In this document: positions 41,127 through 50,214 of the stretch, in pieces
Position numbering within the stretch: position 1 is the first letter of the stretch
Layout: the number at the start of each line of letters is the position of its first letter
Source of the DNA: Hymenobacter caeli
GTDB taxonomy: Bacteria > Bacteroidota > Bacteroidia > Cytophagales > Hymenobacteraceae
Length of the DNA: 64,000 nucleotides
Direction of reading: 5' to 3'
Assembly (NCBI RefSeq): GCF_013294115.1
Contig: NZ_JABSNP010000019.1
Span: 40,302-104,301 of the forward strand
Program-made: the position numbers and the translations under genes
Notes under the pieces: model-generated
Database searches by the model: none
Seen by the model: only the letters and a program-made list of their open reading frames with translations
Told to the model about the DNA's origin: nothing

Positions 41127-43421
41127 TCAACGGCTTAAGTTTTGGAAATAGCGCCGGGCCAGGCGGTCGGGGGCCGGGGCGGGGGCCTCGGTGGGGGTGG
41201 GCGGCGGGAGCAGGGCGGTGAGGGCGCGGGCCACCGTGCGGCGGCAGTCGGGGCAGGGCGGGCGGGCGGCGCGCACGTCGGCCAGCAGGCGGCGCAGGTC
41301 GCGCAGCGCGGCGAGGTAGGCCCCCGGGTGCTGCACGGCGGCCTGGGCCAGTACGGCCCCGGCGGGTTCCAGCCGGCGGGCGTCGGCGGGGCGGGCGGGC
41401 TGCCCGGCCGCGACGGCGGCCAGCCAGGCCAGGGCCCCGCGCACGGCGGGCTGGGCGGCGGGGGCGGCCACCTGCGCCAGCAAGCGCGGCGCGGCGGCCC
41501 CCTTCAGGTCGCCGCTGAGGCGCAGGCCGGGCTCGGGCGCGGCCGGGGGCGCAAAGCCGGCTTTCTTGACGAAAGCCCGGGTTTGCTGCTGCACCTGCTT
41601 GAGCAGGCGCAGGGCCCGGTACTCGTAGGGCAGGGCGGCGGCGGGCTGGCCGGTGCGCAGGCGCAGCTCGGCGGCCCACATCTGGTCGAGCACGGCGCGC
41701 AGCTTGGTTTTCACAGCCGGCTCCAGGAAATCCGCGGTTTCGGCGTCGTCGTGCTTGTGGATGTAGGGCTGCATCAGGGCATCGGTTTCGGCCGTGGGCG
41801 AGGCGTTGCGGTCGGTCGACGCGCTGGCCTCGTGGTCGTGGTCGTCGTGGCCCGCGGGCGTGGCGGCGGGCACGGGCGCCTCGTCGTCTTCCGCGATGGG
41901 TGAGTGCGACTCGGCGCGGGGCGCGGGCCGAGCTTCGGTTTCGGGCCCCGCCGTCACGCCTATGCCGGGCTCCAGTTCCTCGCCCATAAACTTGCCGTAG
42001 CGCAGGCGCAGCGCCTGCTGGTCGGCCCCGAGCTCGTTGGCACGGGCGGTTAATTCGCTGGGGGTAAGTTTTTTGCGTTCGGCCAACAGCTTCTCGGTGT
42101 CGATGATGAGCTGGCGCTGGCTGCGGAAGTACGCCGGGGCCACCTTGGGGCCCCCCATCAGGCCCGACACGCCGGCGGCGCGGGCGGTGTCCTGCCACTG
42201 CACGAGGTAGGCGTCGGAGCGGGCGGCGTGGCCGGCGTTGTCGCGGGCCGAAATGTAGAAGTACAGCTCGTCGCCATACGTCAGGCCCAACTGCTTTAAG
42301 TTGAGCAGGCTGCCCACCGTGGCCTGCGCCGGCTGGGCCCCCAGGGCCCCGCCGAGGTCGCGCCGCACCTCGCGGAATTTTACCGCTTCGCCCGCGCCCT
42401 GGGCCACCGTGACGACCAGCTCGGCGTTGCTCAACCCGTAGTCGTCGCGCAGCAGGGCCCGCACCGGCACCTCGGCCCGGGCCCCGTGGGCGGGCACCAG
42501 CGTGTAGGCCCTGGGCGTGAGGATGCGCACCGCCGGGGCCTGGTCGGCCAGCACGTCAATGGCATAGTCGTCGGACACGGTGCCCGCAAACCGCAGCCGG
42601 TACAGCGCCGAAGCGTTCAAAACCTGCTCCGTGGCAAACGTGTTGGCCGCGCCCGCCACCGGCCGGAAGGCCACCCGCCGCCCGCCGATTTCCAGCTGCG
42701 GAGCCCCGGCCGCCGCGGGCCGGCTCACGCGCACCACCCAGCGCACCCGCGCCCCCTGCGGGCACTGAAACGAGGCCTGCGCCGGCGCAAACGCCGCCCG
42801 CCGGGTGTAGGCCGGGGGCGTCACCAGCAGCCGGGTTTCGAGGATGCGGGCCGGGGCGGGGGCCCCCGATTTGGTGGGCCGCGCGTTGAAGTGCACCGCC
42901 ACAGCCGCCGGGGCCACCGCCCGGGGCCCCGCCGCCGGCCAGGCCCAGGCGCCCGCCCCGGCCGCCAGCAGCGCCAGGGCCAGCAAGCCCGGTCGGCGGA
43001 AATCTACGGGTAGTAGTTCCGCCTCGCCGTCAACCAATTGCGCCAGCCGGCTGGCTACGCGCTGCTGCTGGAACCGTTCAAGTAAGCTCAGGCCGGAGGG
43101 CGAAAGCAGGAGCAGGCCGGTGCTGTCTTCGAGTTGCGGAAAGCGGCGGTCGAGCCGGCGGGCCACGGCGGGGGCGGGCAGGGCCCCCAGCGGCCAACCG
43201 CGCCACGCGGCTAGACCCAACGCCATGATACCCAGTCCTACTAGCGCCGGGATGGCCCCGGGCCAGTGCCGGGCCAGGCCTGCCAGCAACAGGGCCCCGG
43301 CCAGCACCGGCAGCAGCGCCGCCGCCGCCCGGCGCAGCGCGTAGCGGCGGCCCACGGCGGCCAGCTGCCGCGGGGCCCCGGCCCGGGGGGGCGCGTCGGA
43401 AGGGAGAACGGCTGGCATCAT
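41127..43421 (-). CDS. DUF4175-like large membrane protein of the MoxR/DUF58 cluster
   Basis: The product has about 764 residues. The start ATG 43421 overlaps the stop of the upstream gene as ATGA, which indicates translational coupling. Two membrane helices near residues 30-75 are followed by a beta-rich extracytoplasmic part (VTPPAYTRRAAFAPAQ, GTVSDDYAIDVLADQAPAVR, LRDDYGLSNAELVVTVAQG), as in DUF4175 proteins, and then a helical region. An acidic, His-rich linker (GHDDHDHEAS near residue 540) could bind metal. The function is unknown; family assignment is by eye. Confidence 0.75.
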   Translation of the reverse strand: MMPAVLPSDAPPRAGAPRQLAAVGRRYALRRAAAALLPVLAGALLLAGLARHWPGAIPALVGLGIMALGLAAWRGWPLGALPAPAVARRLDRRFPQLEDSTGLLLLSPSGLSLLERFQQQRVASRLAQLVDGEAELLPVDFRRPGLLALALLAAGAGAWAWPAAGPRAVAPAAVAVHFNARPTKSGAPAPARILETRLLVTPPAYTRRAAFAPAQASFQCPQGARVRWVVRVSRPAAAGAPQLEIGGRRVAFRPVAGAANTFATEQVLNASALYRLRFAGTVSDDYAIDVLADQAPAVRILTPRAYTLVPAHGARAEVPVRALLRDDYGLSNAELVVTVAQGAGEAVKFREVRRDLGGALGAQPAQATVGSLLNLKQLGLTYGDELYFYISARDNAGHAARSDAYLVQWQDTARAAGVSGLMGGPKVAPAYFRSQRQLIIDTEKLLAERKKLTPSELTARANELGADQQALRLRYGKFMGEELEPGIGVTAGPETEARPAPRAESHSPIAEDDEAPVPAATPAGHDDHDHEASASTDRNASPTAETDALMQPYIHKHDDAETADFLEPAVKTKLRAVLDQMWAAELRLRTGQPAAALPYEYRALRLLKQVQQQTRAFVKKAGFAPPAAPEPGLRLSGDLKGAAAPRLLAQVAAPAAQPAVRGALAWLAAVAAGQPARPADARRLEPAGAVLAQAAVQHPGAYLAALRDLRRLLADVRAARPPCPDCRRTVARALTALLPPPTPTEAPAPAPDRLARRYFQNLSR

Positions 43422-44971
43422 ACAGTAGGGGATAAGGCGGCGGTGCGCCGGGCCAGCCCGCGCTCCGCGGCAAACAACAGCAGTGCCAGCAGTACCAGCC
43501 ACGGCCGCAAATCAGCGAAAGTGTAGGCCGTGGCGGGCCGCGCCCGCACGGCCGCCGCGGGCCCCGCCGGAAGCTGGGCCGCATCAAAAGCCCGCTGGTC
43601 GTGGGCGTCAAACGCAGCGGCGGCCCGGGCGGGCCGCAGCACTTCCAGCAGCAGGGCGGGCAGGGCCGGGCTGTCGGCCAGCTCGCTCCAGGCGGGTTGC
43701 AGGCGGGTGGCCAAGTAGTAAAAAGCGCCTTGCCCCACGGCCTGCCGAGTCAGCACGGCCCGCCCCCGCGCATCGGTCCACAGCGGCGCGCCCACCGTTG
43801 CGGGCAGCCTGGTGCGCCGAAACAGCGCCACCGCGGCGGCTTCGGCGGCCGGAGCCACCAGCTGCGCGGTATCGGCCGCGCCGGGGCCCGCAGCGGCTTG
43901 CCATACGTGCGCGCCCCGCGCCGCCGCGGCCCGCCAGGCGGCCGGTACGGGCGCATCAGACAGCCAAAACAGCCAATTGACGCCCGTCGCTGAAGCCGGC
44001 GCGACCGTAGCGGTAGTCAGCTGCAACGGCGCGGCCAGCCCCAGGGCGGCCGCCTGCAGCGCCGCCCGCAGGTAGCGGGCCTCCTCGGCGTGGCCGGGCG
44101 TGGCGTACAGCACGGCGCGCAGGGGCCCCGCCACGGCAAGGCCGGGGCCCGGCGCAGCGGAGTCCGGCCGTAGCCGATCGGTGCCGTCGGCGGCGGTGAG
44201 GTAGCGCAGGGGCCCCAGGCCGGGCACGCGCAGCGGCCCGCCGCCAGCCGGCCGGGCCACGGCCACGGCCACGGGCCGGAAAGTGGTTTGGGTGGCGGTG
44301 CTGCGGCCCACCAGCAGGCGCAGGCTATCGGCCGAAGCCGCGGCTTCGGCCAGCCACGCCGCTGCCGGGGTCCCGGGGGGCAGCAGCTGCCAGCGCACCG
44401 CGGCCGGCAGCGGCGGGTGGGGGCCCTGCAACCCACGCAACGTGCTGGCCACTACCACGCGCAGCGGCTGCCCGGGAAATGAGTCGGCCGCTTGCCGCAC
44501 CCGCGCCCAGGCAAAATTACCTGCCGCCGGGCCCCCGTAGCGGCCCAGCGAATCGGGGCTCGCCGCCGGCAGGCCCGGGGCCAGCCAGCGAAATGCATAA
44601 CCGCGGCGGCGCAGCGAGTCGAGCCCCGGCCGCGCCGCCGCCAGCGCCGGGGTGCCCGCCAGCTCGGGGCCCACCAGCACCTGGCCGCGGCCGGCGGGCC
44701 GCACCTGCCGCCACGCTGGCCCGGCCACCGCTACCGCCAGGGCCCCCAGCACGGCGGCCCGCAGCAGCAGCAGCGCCAGCTGCTCGGGCTTCAGGTTGCG
44801 CAGGCGGCGGTTGGCCCCGGCGGCCAGCCAGCGCAGGCTGCCCACCGCCACCTCGGGCCCCGGCCGCCGGTTCCAGAGGTAGATGGCCAGCGGCACCAGG
44901 AGGCCCAGCAAAGCCAGCAGCGCAGAAGGAGAGGTGAGGGTGAGCAAAAGGCAGGGATGAATTTCGGTCAA
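43418..44971 (-). CDS. BatA-domain membrane protein, probable TTG start
   Basis: The product has 517 residues. SALLALLGLLVPLAIYLWNR near the N-terminus is the classic BatA domain, a membrane hairpin that opens proteins of aerotolerance-type operons. A second helix (ALLLLRAAVLGALAVAVAGP) follows, then an Ala-rich extracytoplasmic region, and a final helix (LRPWLVLLALLLFAAERGLA). No ATG precedes the BatA domain; TTG 44971 (or TTG 44947) is the likely start. The gene begins right beside a 92-bp palindrome that separates it from the DUF58 gene. Confidence 0.75.
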   Translation of the reverse strand: MTEIHPCLLLTLTSPSALLALLGLLVPLAIYLWNRRPGPEVAVGSLRWLAAGANRRLRNLKPEQLALLLLRAAVLGALAVAVAGPAWRQVRPAGRGQVLVGPELAGTPALAAARPGLDSLRRRGYAFRWLAPGLPAASPDSLGRYGGPAAGNFAWARVRQAADSFPGQPLRVVVASTLRGLQGPHPPLPAAVRWQLLPPGTPAAAWLAEAAASADSLRLLVGRSTATQTTFRPVAVAVARPAGGGPLRVPGLGPLRYLTAADGTDRLRPDSAAPGPGLAVAGPLRAVLYATPGHAEEARYLRAALQAAALGLAAPLQLTTATVAPASATGVNWLFWLSDAPVPAAWRAAAARGAHVWQAAAGPGAADTAQLVAPAAEAAAVALFRRTRLPATVGAPLWTDARGRAVLTRQAVGQGAFYYLATRLQPAWSELADSPALPALLLEVLRPARAAAAFDAHDQRAFDAAQLPAGPAAAVRARPATAYTFADLRPWLVLLALLLFAAERGLARRTAALSPTV

Positions 44972-44977
44972 AAATTT

Positions 44978-45069
44978 CCTTGGCGAAACTTACTTTTCAC
45001 TTGGCGAAACCCTGCGCGAAATGCATTTCGCGCAAGGTTTCGCCAAGTGAAAAGTAAGTTTCGCCAAGG
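44978..45069. repeat. 92-bp near-perfect palindrome without loop
   Basis: Arms 44978-45023 and 45024-45069 are 46 bp each and complementary except for one base; the centre is ATGCAT. Each arm contains two direct copies of CTTGGCGAAAC, so the structure is a palindrome of repeats. It occupies almost the whole gap between the DUF58 and BatA-domain genes, within a minus-strand operon. Confidence 0.95.
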
Positions 45070-45071
45070 CT

Positions 45072-45944
45072 TCACGAGCTGGCGCGTTTTCGCAAAAACT
45101 CGCGCAGGGCCCCATCGAGCGGTGCGGCGGTGTTCAGCAAGTGGTAGTCGAAGCCCTGGCGGCGGGCGGCTTGGGCGGTATTCGTCAGCCAGGCTTGCAG
45201 CTGGGCTTGGTAGGCGGCGCGCTGCTGGTCGGCGTCGATTTGCAGGGTTTGGCCGGTTTCGAGGTCGCGCAGCGTCACGGCGCCACGGTAGTTGAAATTC
45301 AGTTCATTATCGGCCACCAGGTGCAGCAGCAGCACGTCGCCGCTCACGGCCCGCAGGCGCTTGAGCAGGCGGTTTATTTCGCCGTCGTCCTCGTACAAGT
45401 CGCTCACGCACACCGTCAGGGCCCGCTGGCGGCGGGCGGTGAGGGGGGCCAGCGCGGCCGCGTCGGGGAAGGTGCCGGCGGCTTCGGCCGTTTCGAGGGC
45501 GTGGTAGAGGCGCGGCAGCTGGCGGCTGTCGGCCCGGGGCGGCAGGTGGCGCAAGCCGCTGGGGCGGAGGATGGTCAGGCCCACGGCGTCGCCCTGGTTT
45601 TGGGCCAGGTAGGCCAGGGCCCCCAGCAGCAGCCGGCCGTAGTCGAGCTTGGTGAGGCCGTTGGCGTCGCGGTGGTTCATGCTGGCGCTGGCGTCCAGCA
45701 GCAGGTGCACGGTCAGGCTGGTGTCCACCTCCGATTCGCGCAGGTAGTAGCGGTCCGAGCGGGCCGCCAGGCGCCAGTCGAGCCGCCGTAGGTCGTCGCC
45801 GGGCTGGTAGGGCCGGTACTGGCTGAACTCCATGCCCACGCCGTGCCGCCGGCTGGCGTGGGCCCCCGCGAGGAACCCCTCGGCTGCCCGCTTGGCGGCC
45901 AGCGGCAGGTTGCGCAGGGCGTGCAGGAGTTCGGGGCTGAGCAT
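45072..45944 (-). CDS. DUF58 domain-containing protein
   Basis: The product has 290 residues without signal or membrane segment. RRHGVGMEFSQYRPYQPGDD and RRLDWRLAARSDRYYLRESE are the DUF58 signature; LLLDASASMNHRD is a DxSxS metal-ion-dependent adhesion motif of a von Willebrand A-like fold. DUF58 proteins act with MoxR ATPases in envelope or stress functions that remain poorly defined. It follows the moxR-like gene by 122 bases. Confidence 0.92.
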   Translation of the reverse strand: MLSPELLHALRNLPLAAKRAAEGFLAGAHASRRHGVGMEFSQYRPYQPGDDLRRLDWRLAARSDRYYLRESEVDTSLTVHLLLDASASMNHRDANGLTKLDYGRLLLGALAYLAQNQGDAVGLTILRPSGLRHLPPRADSRQLPRLYHALETAEAAGTFPDAAALAPLTARRQRALTVCVSDLYEDDGEINRLLKRLRAVSGDVLLLHLVADNELNFNYRGAVTLRDLETGQTLQIDADQQRAAYQAQLQAWLTNTAQAARRQGFDYHLLNTAAPLDGALREFLRKRASS

Positions 45945-46000
45945 TTTCTAGTTGTTCGTTGCTAGTTGTCAGTTACTAGTTGTTGGATTTAGAGCCCTCA

Positions 46001-46035
46001 GGCCGTCATGCTTCGGCAAGCTCAGCATGACGGCC
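46001..46035. repeat. short GGCCGTCATGC...GCATGACGGCC element, copy 5
   Basis: Only the outermost 11 bp arms of the element remain around CTTCGGCAAGCTC, giving a 35-bp form of the family seen at 2801. It lies in the gap between the MoxR and DUF58 genes next to TAGTTGT-rich text. Confidence 0.7.
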
Positions 46036-46066
46036 TGTATTGCCTACACAGCACGCAAACCTTGCG

Positions 46067-47044
<978 letters not shown>

Positions 47045-47050
47045 TTTTTT

Positions 47051-47079
47051 TGAGCTGTTGGCTATTAGCTATTAGCTTT
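47051..47079. repeat. AGCTGTTGGCTATTAGC repeat remnant
   Basis: GAGCTGTTGGCTATTAGC and TATTAGCTTTTAG are units of the AGCTAACAGCTA family, here as one arm only, directly upstream of the MoxR start codon. Confidence 0.55.
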
Positions 47080-47096
47080 TAGTGTTGGAATCAGTC

Positions 47097-47194
47097 AGGC
47101 CGTCATGCCGAGCGCAGCCGAGGCATCTCGCGTGCAGCAGTAATCATGATTAGTCAGCGGGCGAGATGCCTCGGCTGCGCTTGGCATGACGGCC
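47097..47194. repeat. GGCCGTCATGCCGAGC inverted-repeat element, copy 6
   Basis: GGCCGTCATGCCGAGCGCAG faces its complement ending GGCATGACGGCC, with inner arms CGAGGCATCTCGC / GCGAGATGCCTCG. It lies between the DUF4159 and MoxR genes in the minus-strand cluster. Confidence 0.85.
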
Positions 47195-47233
47195 TTTTGT
47201 GAGGCGTTTTCTTCGGGAACAAGTCTAAAAAGC

Positions 47234-47854
47234 TCAGGACAAGGCGTACAGCAAAATGTTGACCCCAAACTTGGTGTTATCCTCCGCCAAAAAGCGCTTG
47301 TTGCGGAAGTCGTAGTCCCACTCGCAGCCGTAGTCTTTATTGGAATACAGCACCCCCAGCCGGCCCTTAATTTCGATGCCCTTTAGATAGTCGTGCACCA
47401 GGTCGTCGCCCCAGCCGTTCAGCTCGAAGCCCGTGTTCGGGGGCCCTTCCTTGAACTGGAAAAACTGCGAGTAGATGGGATGGGTTTTGGGAATTTTCTT
47501 CAGGGCCTGGGGCCCGAAGCACCCGCGCATCTGCTCCTCAAACGAGCGGGCAAACAGGCCGTCGATGTCGTGGTTGCAGTCGTCCACGAACACGAAGCCG
47601 CCGTTGCGCACGTACTGCGTGAAGTTCTTCTTCTCGGCCGCCGAAAACTGCACCAGCCGGTGCCCGCTCAGGTAGCAGAACGGGTAGCCGAACAGCGCGG
47701 GGCTGTCGAGGGCCACTACTTTTTCCTTGGGCTCGACGGGCACTTTGGTGTACTGCACCAGCGAGTGCAGCAGGTTGGCGGGCATCCGCTCGTCCACCGC
47801 GTCCCAGTCGCCGGAGTGGTAGCTGAGGCGCACAAACGTGAAGGGAACGGGCAT
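47234..47854 (-). CDS. DUF4159 domain-containing protein
   Basis: The product has 206 residues from ATG 47854. FTFVRLSYHSGDWDAVDERM, YCHxSGH-like PFCYLSGHRLVQFS, NGGFVFVDDCNHD and GIEIKGRLGVLYSNKDYGCE are characteristic of DUF4159, a glutamine-amidotransferase-like fold found beside MoxR and DUF58 genes in Bacteroidota. No signal peptide is seen. It heads the minus-strand cluster that runs to 39326. Confidence 0.9.
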   Translation of the reverse strand: MPVPFTFVRLSYHSGDWDAVDERMPANLLHSLVQYTKVPVEPKEKVVALDSPALFGYPFCYLSGHRLVQFSAAEKKNFTQYVRNGGFVFVDDCNHDIDGLFARSFEEQMRGCFGPQALKKIPKTHPIYSQFFQFKEGPPNTGFELNGWGDDLVHDYLKGIEIKGRLGVLYSNKDYGCEWDYDFRNKRFLAEDNTKFGVNILLYALS

Positions 47855-47991
47855 AAACGCGGGTAAAGAACGGGCCAACCGGGGTCGGGGACTTAAACTT
47901 TTTGAAACGGCACCGCTCAGAAGGACAATTTTAGACCGCCCGCGACGCTTCGTTTACGTAATCACCCCAAATTATTTTTATATCCTTCGCC

Positions 47992-48618
47992 ATGAAACTA
48001 CTAGCCTTTCCCCTCGCCGCCGCGCTGGCGGTAGCTTTTGCCCCCAAAGCCCAGGCCCAGTTCGGCGTGAAAGCCGGCGTGAACGCGGCCGAAATCTCGG
48101 GCTCCGACGGCCAGTCGTCGTCCTACAAAACGTTCTACCACGTCGGCGTCTTTTACCAAATCAAGCTCGTCGGGCCCCTGTCCATCCAGCCCGAAATCCA
48201 GTACTCGCTCCAGGGCGGCAACCTGAAAGACGCCTATTCCGACTACGACACCAAGCTGCACTACTTCGCGCTGCCGGTGCTGGCCAAGGTCACCCTGGGC
48301 CCCGTGTTCGTGGAGGCCGGCCCGCAGTTCGGGGTGCTCGTCAACGCCACCCAGAACGGCAAGGTGCAAGTGACCGGCACCAACGGCAACCCCAGCACCG
48401 GCCAGGCCGACAACCAGACTGCCACCGACCAGTACAAGCGGGCCGACTTCAGCCTCGCCGCCGGGGCGGGCCTCAAGTTTGGCAGCCTCACGCTGGGGGG
48501 CCGCTTCGTGGCCGGCCTCAACGACATCAACGACGCCAAAACCCTGACCGGCACGAACGACCCGCGCCTGCAAAACCGTGTATTCCAGGCCTACGCCGCC
48601 ATCCAGTTCGGAAAATGA
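47992..48618 (+). CDS. outer membrane beta-barrel protein, PorT-like
   Basis: The product has 208 residues from ATG 47992. A signal peptide ends at AQAQ (residue 23), then FGVKAGVNAAEISG, YHVGVFYQIKLVGPLSIQPE and LHYFALPVLAKVTLGPVFVE alternate as amphipathic strands of an eight-stranded barrel of the outer membrane protein beta-barrel/PorT group. It ends in AYAAIQFGK, a typical last strand. The specific role is unknown. Confidence 0.88.
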   Translation: MKLLAFPLAAALAVAFAPKAQAQFGVKAGVNAAEISGSDGQSSSYKTFYHVGVFYQIKLVGPLSIQPEIQYSLQGGNLKDAYSDYDTKLHYFALPVLAKVTLGPVFVEAGPQFGVLVNATQNGKVQVTGTNGNPSTGQADNQTATDQYKRADFSLAAGAGLKFGSLTLGGRFVAGLNDINDAKTLTGTNDPRLQNRVFQAYAAIQFGK

Positions 48619-48650
48619 GTGCATGTGGGGGATGAGCGGGTGCGTCCCGG

Positions 48651-48752
48651 GCGGTCATGCCGAGCGCAGCCGGGGCATCTCGCGTGCTGAACTGATCAAA
48701 TCAATTGATTTACTGTTGCACGCGAGATGCCCCGGCTGCGCTCGGCATGACG
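48651..48752. repeat. CGGTCATGCCGAGC inverted-repeat element, copy 7
   Basis: GGTCATGCCGAGCGCAGCC faces its complement ending GCTCGGCATGACG; inner arms CGGGGCATCTCGCG / CGCGAGATGCCCCG pair. It lies between the convergent barrel gene and the last TldE gene and could end transcription on both strands. Confidence 0.85.
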
Positions 48753-48782
48753 TTCTGGGACACCCTTATTCACCCCCTTCAC

Positions 48783-50108
48783 CTAAATAGCGTCCGAGAG
48801 GCTGGTGAAGGTGAAGTCGCGGATTTTGAGCGGGGGCACCAGGCAGCCGGCCAGGCGCACGGGCCGGCCGATGGCTTCCAGGTTATTCAGCATGATGATG
48901 GGGCTCTCGTTGAAGCGCATGTTCTTGATGGGGAACTTGATGGCCCCGTTCTCGATGTAGAACGTGCCGTCGCGCGTCAGGCCGGTGTAGAGCAGCGTTT
49001 GCGGGTCCACTTCGCGGATGTACCAGAGGCGGGTGATGAGGATGCCCTTGGCGGTGCTCTTGATGAGGTCGGCGGTGCTTTGGGTGCCGCCGCTCATCAC
49101 GAAGCCGCTGGGGAAGGGCGTGGCGGTCACCTTGTTTTTCTCGGCCCAGAAGCGCGAGTAGTACAGCTGCTTCACCACGCCCTTTTCGATCCAGCCCAGG
49201 CGCTGGGTGGGCAGGCCGTTGCCGTCGAAGGCGTTGCCGGGCACCTCGGCGTTCAGGGGGTCGGAGTAGATGGTGATGCGCTCGTCGAAGAGCTTCTCGC
49301 CCTTGCGGTTGCCGCCGCCCTTCTTGGTCATGAAGCTGCGGCCCTCGTCGGCCGAGCGGGCGTCCAGCCCGTACATCAGGCCGCCGAGCAGCGAGAGGTC
49401 GCCGCTGTCCACGAGCGCGGCGGGCTCCAGAATCACGGTGTACTTGCCGGGCTCGATGGCCTTGGCGTTCACCGAGGCGGCGGCTTTGTCGGCGGCGCGC
49501 TGCGTCAGGGCTTTGGCGTTGAGCTTGGTGGGGTCCGTCACGTCGGCAATGGCGTAGCCCGAGCCGCGCCCGTCGGCGGTGCGCACCGTCACCGAGAAGT
49601 CGGTGTTGGTGGACTGCTGGTAGGCTTCGAGGCCCTTGGAGTTGCGCAGCGCCGTGAAGCGGGTGCCGCCGTCGAGAAAGCCGGCGGCGGTGAGGTTGCG
49701 GGCGGCGCACACGGCCATGCTGTCGGCGGCGGCCTGGGCGCGGGCGGCGGCGGTGAGCACCGTGGGGGCCGCCGAAGGCGGACTCAGGTACGTTTGGGGC
49801 CCCAGCAGGGGCACGTACTCGGGGCTTTCGGGGGCAAGGCGGGCAATTTCCTCGGCCCGCTGCACGCAGCGGCGCAGGGTGGCCTCGTCGAACTCGTTGC
49901 AGGTGGCCACGCCGCTGCGCTTGCCGAAACGGCTTTCCACGGCCAGCGACACGGAATTCTGCGAGCCCGCCGTGCTCACGCTGTTGCGGGCGTAGCGGAT
50001 GTTGCCCGTGGTGCGCCCGTCCAGCGACGCGGCGCACTCGTCGGCGGTGCTGTAGCCGAGCACTTTTTTCAGCAAGGCCTGGGCCTCGGGTTGGGAGAGA
50101 ATAGCCAT
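48783..50108 (-). CDS. TldE/PmbA-like protein, pair 1
   Basis: The product has 441 residues from ATG 50108. Upstream in-frame codons come from the AGCTAACAGCTA repeat and are rejected. It has the PmbA/TldE framework (SVSLAVESRFGKRSGVATCN, FDEATLRRCVQRAEEIARLA, KGLEAYQQSTNTDFSVTVRT, GGTQSTADLIKSTAKGILIT) and no HExxxH motif and no signal peptide, as expected for the non-catalytic partner of TldD. It is about as long as E. coli TldE. It is the more diverged member of three paralogues and lies downstream of its TldD partner. Confidence 0.9.
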   Translation of the reverse strand: MAILSQPEAQALLKKVLGYSTADECAASLDGRTTGNIRYARNSVSTAGSQNSVSLAVESRFGKRSGVATCNEFDEATLRRCVQRAEEIARLAPESPEYVPLLGPQTYLSPPSAAPTVLTAAARAQAAADSMAVCAARNLTAAGFLDGGTRFTALRNSKGLEAYQQSTNTDFSVTVRTADGRGSGYAIADVTDPTKLNAKALTQRAADKAAASVNAKAIEPGKYTVILEPAALVDSGDLSLLGGLMYGLDARSADEGRSFMTKKGGGNRKGEKLFDERITIYSDPLNAEVPGNAFDGNGLPTQRLGWIEKGVVKQLYYSRFWAEKNKVTATPFPSGFVMSGGTQSTADLIKSTAKGILITRLWYIREVDPQTLLYTGLTRDGTFYIENGAIKFPIKNMRFNESPIIMLNNLEAIGRPVRLAGCLVPPLKIRDFTFTSLSDAI

Positions 50109-50114
50109 TTTTTT

Positions 50115-50208
50115 TGAGCTGTTAGCGGTTAGCTGTTGGCTGTTAGCTTTTTTGCTGTCGTGCCTCCTCAACGGAAGCTAACAGCTAACGGCTAATAGCT
50201 AACAGCTT
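50115..50208. repeat. AGCTAACAGCTA inverted repeat between tldD and tldE, pair 1
   Basis: GAGCTGTTAGCGGTTAGC (50115-50150 region) faces AAGCTAACAGCTAACGGC (50175-50208). The hairpin lies exactly in the gap between the TldD stop and the TldE start. Confidence 0.8.
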
Positions 50209-50214
50209 AAGAAA

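Noticed and set aside
43422..43502. A 27-residue upstream extension of the DUF4175-like protein
   Set aside because: It lies wholly inside the 3' end of the BatA-domain gene and lacks any motif. ATG 43421 overlaps the upstream stop as ATGA.
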